Shown here in pieces: positions 20,586 to 21,342 of a stretch of DNA of 21,342 nt. Positions within the stretch are counted from its first letter, which is position 1. Each line of letters starts with the position of its first letter. The notes beneath the pieces were generated by a model that did not search any database, was not told the origin of the DNA, and saw only the letters and a list, made by a program, of their open reading frames with translations. The stretch is taken from positions 211,483 through 232,824 of the forward strand of contig BMAT01002238.1 of the NCBI GenBank assembly GCA_019649035.1, in the 5' to 3' direction. This stretch comes from Elysia marginata. Taxonomy: Eukaryota > Mollusca > Gastropoda > Plakobranchidae. The position numbers were made by a program, and so were the translations under genes.

Positions 20586-20918
20586 AGACCTTTAGCACAC
20601 GCACCGTGTCGCACTACGCGTACGTGAAAATCGGGAAAGCAGATTGAGTTACTATAAAAATAATGAAATCAGTTTCTAAAAATAGAACGTCTGTGGGTCT
20701 ATTTTTAGAAACTGGTTTCATTATTTTTATAGTAACTCAATGTGCTTTCCCGATTTTCACGTACGCGTAGTGCGACACGGTGCGTGTGCTAAAGGTCTCT
20801 ATTAGAGACCTTTAGCACACGCACCGTGTCTCAATACGCGTGCGTGAAAATCGGGAAAGCAGATTGAGAAACTATAAAAATAACGAAACCAGTTTCTAAA
20901 AATAGACCCACAGACGTT
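20586..20918. mobile_element. triple-module palindromic foldback (MITE-like) nested in the mariner
   Basis: Three copies of one module stand in alternating orientation. A (20586-20685, plus) and B (20699-20798, minus) are 100-bp inverted arms around a 13-nt loop, with 2 mismatches. B extended (20686-20801) and C (20803-20918, plus) are 116-bp inverted arms around a single T, with 7 mismatches, a 233-bp near-perfect palindrome. The 13-nt A/B loop is the exact inverse of the 13 bases that follow the same point in C. The module starts tagagacctttagcacacgc and codes for nothing recognisable. The insertion is flanked by GCGTCATTAC (20576-20585) and GCGTCATAC (20920-20928), a candidate target-site duplication of about 9 bp, as made by hAT- or Mutator-type transposases. 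The superfamily is not certain. Confidence 0.75.
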
Positions 20919-20919
20919 C

Positions 20920-20928
20920 GCGTCATAC
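20920..20928. repeat. candidate target-site duplication, right copy
   Basis: GCGTCATAC directly after module C of the foldback insertion. Its partner is at 20576-20585. Confidence 0.5.
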
Positions 20929-21213
20929 TCACGCATTGCTGCTTAAAGTCTGTATTGAATATCAACTGGCGAAGTCTTTTCTGTATCAAAGAACTCAGCA
21001 ACCGCACATTGCTCATAAAAAGTTTGTAGTTCTGCGCCATTTTGTCGCTGACATTAGAACACGGCTATACGTGACGTTTTGAGCAATAGAACATGGATGT
21101 GACGTCATAGCTGAATAATTATGATTTGGAGAGCAGTGAAATTACGTACAGGAGAGACTTGTTGCCAAAGTTGATGGGGCCTTTTTAGTTATGAAAGAAA
21201 ATATTGTTCAATA

Positions 21214-21238
21214 GGCAAGACTTTTCCGTTAAGCTTCA
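21214..21238. repeat. right terminal inverted repeat of the mariner (decayed)
   Basis: ggcaagacttttccg and the following bases match the inverted left end at about 17 of 25 positions. The position, about 170 bp upstream of the transposase start, is right for a mariner. The outermost bases are poorly conserved and no clean TA follows. Confidence 0.5.
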
Positions 21239-21342
21239 AATACTCTTGGTGCACATAAAGGGTTTTCTTATTTTGTTCCTTTTTCTGATAGAACAAAAAG
21301 TTTTGGAAATACAAAGGCTAGGATAAAACATATGAAATCCTT

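Larger units (their letters stand above)
19985..21040 (-). pseudogene. mariner transposase remnant
   Basis: Reads in pieces from high to low coordinates. The N-terminal piece (about 21022-20930) gives EQCAVAEFFDTEKTSPVDIQ, like the first helix-turn-helix of mariners. After the nested insertion, 20575-20440 gives TCVDFGIVRKWTNTWGSDN, the STVRRW-type second helix-turn-helix. About 100 residues are then missing, including the first catalytic Asp. From about 20412 the catalytic part resumes: FCENCHKRAK, HDNTRPE with the second catalytic Asp (20330-20332), then PLYSPHLAH, where the third catalytic position is Asn (20222-20224). The end reads AEFFTDVFEQRVRRW and RDDDYLETL, the WxxCIxxxGDYxE-like end of mariners, with a stop at 19987-19985. 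Several in-frame stops and at least two frame changes mean it is inactive. The plus-strand 71-codon frame at 20237-20452 and the minus-strand frame at 20831-21040 are shadows. Confidence 0.85.
19918..21238 (-). mobile_element. decayed mariner transposon carrying a nested insertion
   Basis: The left end, cgaggcgcgtcagaaaag from 19918, has the usual mariner look and is preceded by TA (19916-19917), the expected target. The right end is more decayed: 21214-21238 matches the inverted left end at about 17 of 25 positions, sharing GGCA and GACTTTTC. Transposase remnants between them read on the minus strand. The right end lies about 170 bp before the transposase start, as in intact mariners. Length is 1321 bp, but about 340 bp is a later insertion (20586-20919 plus a target duplication), and roughly 300 bp of the transposase middle is missing, giving an original size near 1.3 kb. 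It sits in the intron upstream of the bHLH exon, in the same orientation as the gene. The right terminus is the less certain one. Confidence 0.85.

Noticed and set aside
20876-20918. Minus-strand reading NVCGSIFRNWFRYF in module C, resembling a mariner helix-turn-helix
   Set aside because: A better match to the same motif (VDFGIVRKWTNTW) lies past the insertion at 20575-20500, and module C is shared with A and B, so this is probably foldback sequence that resembles the motif by chance.

Overview
The window looks like AT-rich, intron-heavy DNA from an invertebrate animal, most likely a mollusc and perhaps a gastropod. This rests on long gene-free stretches, many simple repeats, a mariner transposon, a tRNA-derived SINE and a patch rich in AGATCT/TCTAGA words. 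The species guess is inference. No bacterial-style operon, CRISPR array or rRNA gene was seen.

One host gene is convincing. It lies on the minus strand and is a paraxis/scleraxis-type (TCF15/SCX) bHLH transcription factor, of which only the last part is present. The exon at 18993-19198 encodes the end of the loop, helix 2 and the diagnostic C-terminal CTFCL motif, and ends in a consensus GTAAGT donor. A small terminal exon is proposed at 3780-3845: good branch point and acceptor, matching phase, and a predicted tail resembling vertebrate SCX/TCF15 ends. If right, the two exons are separated by a 15.1-kb intron that fills most of the window. The exon with the basic region and helix 1 must lie beyond position 21342.

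The proposed intron (3846-18992) holds a 51-bp minisatellite with a 153-bp higher-order pattern (8088-8853), several A/C-rich tracts mostly in one orientation, pyrimidine- or purine-biased tracts, a degraded SINE (about 13680-13800), ATT and CTAT microsatellites, and two spliceable-looking segments that may or may not be exons. Upstream of the bHLH exon sits a decayed mariner (about 19918-21238). It carries a nested insertion of three alternating-orientation modules, including a 233-bp near-perfect palindrome, flanked by a candidate target-site duplication.

No multi-gene system was found. The items most worth a second look are the proposed bHLH terminal exon, the (TG)n tract at the bHLH splice acceptor, the higher-order minisatellite and the palindromic insertion in the mariner.
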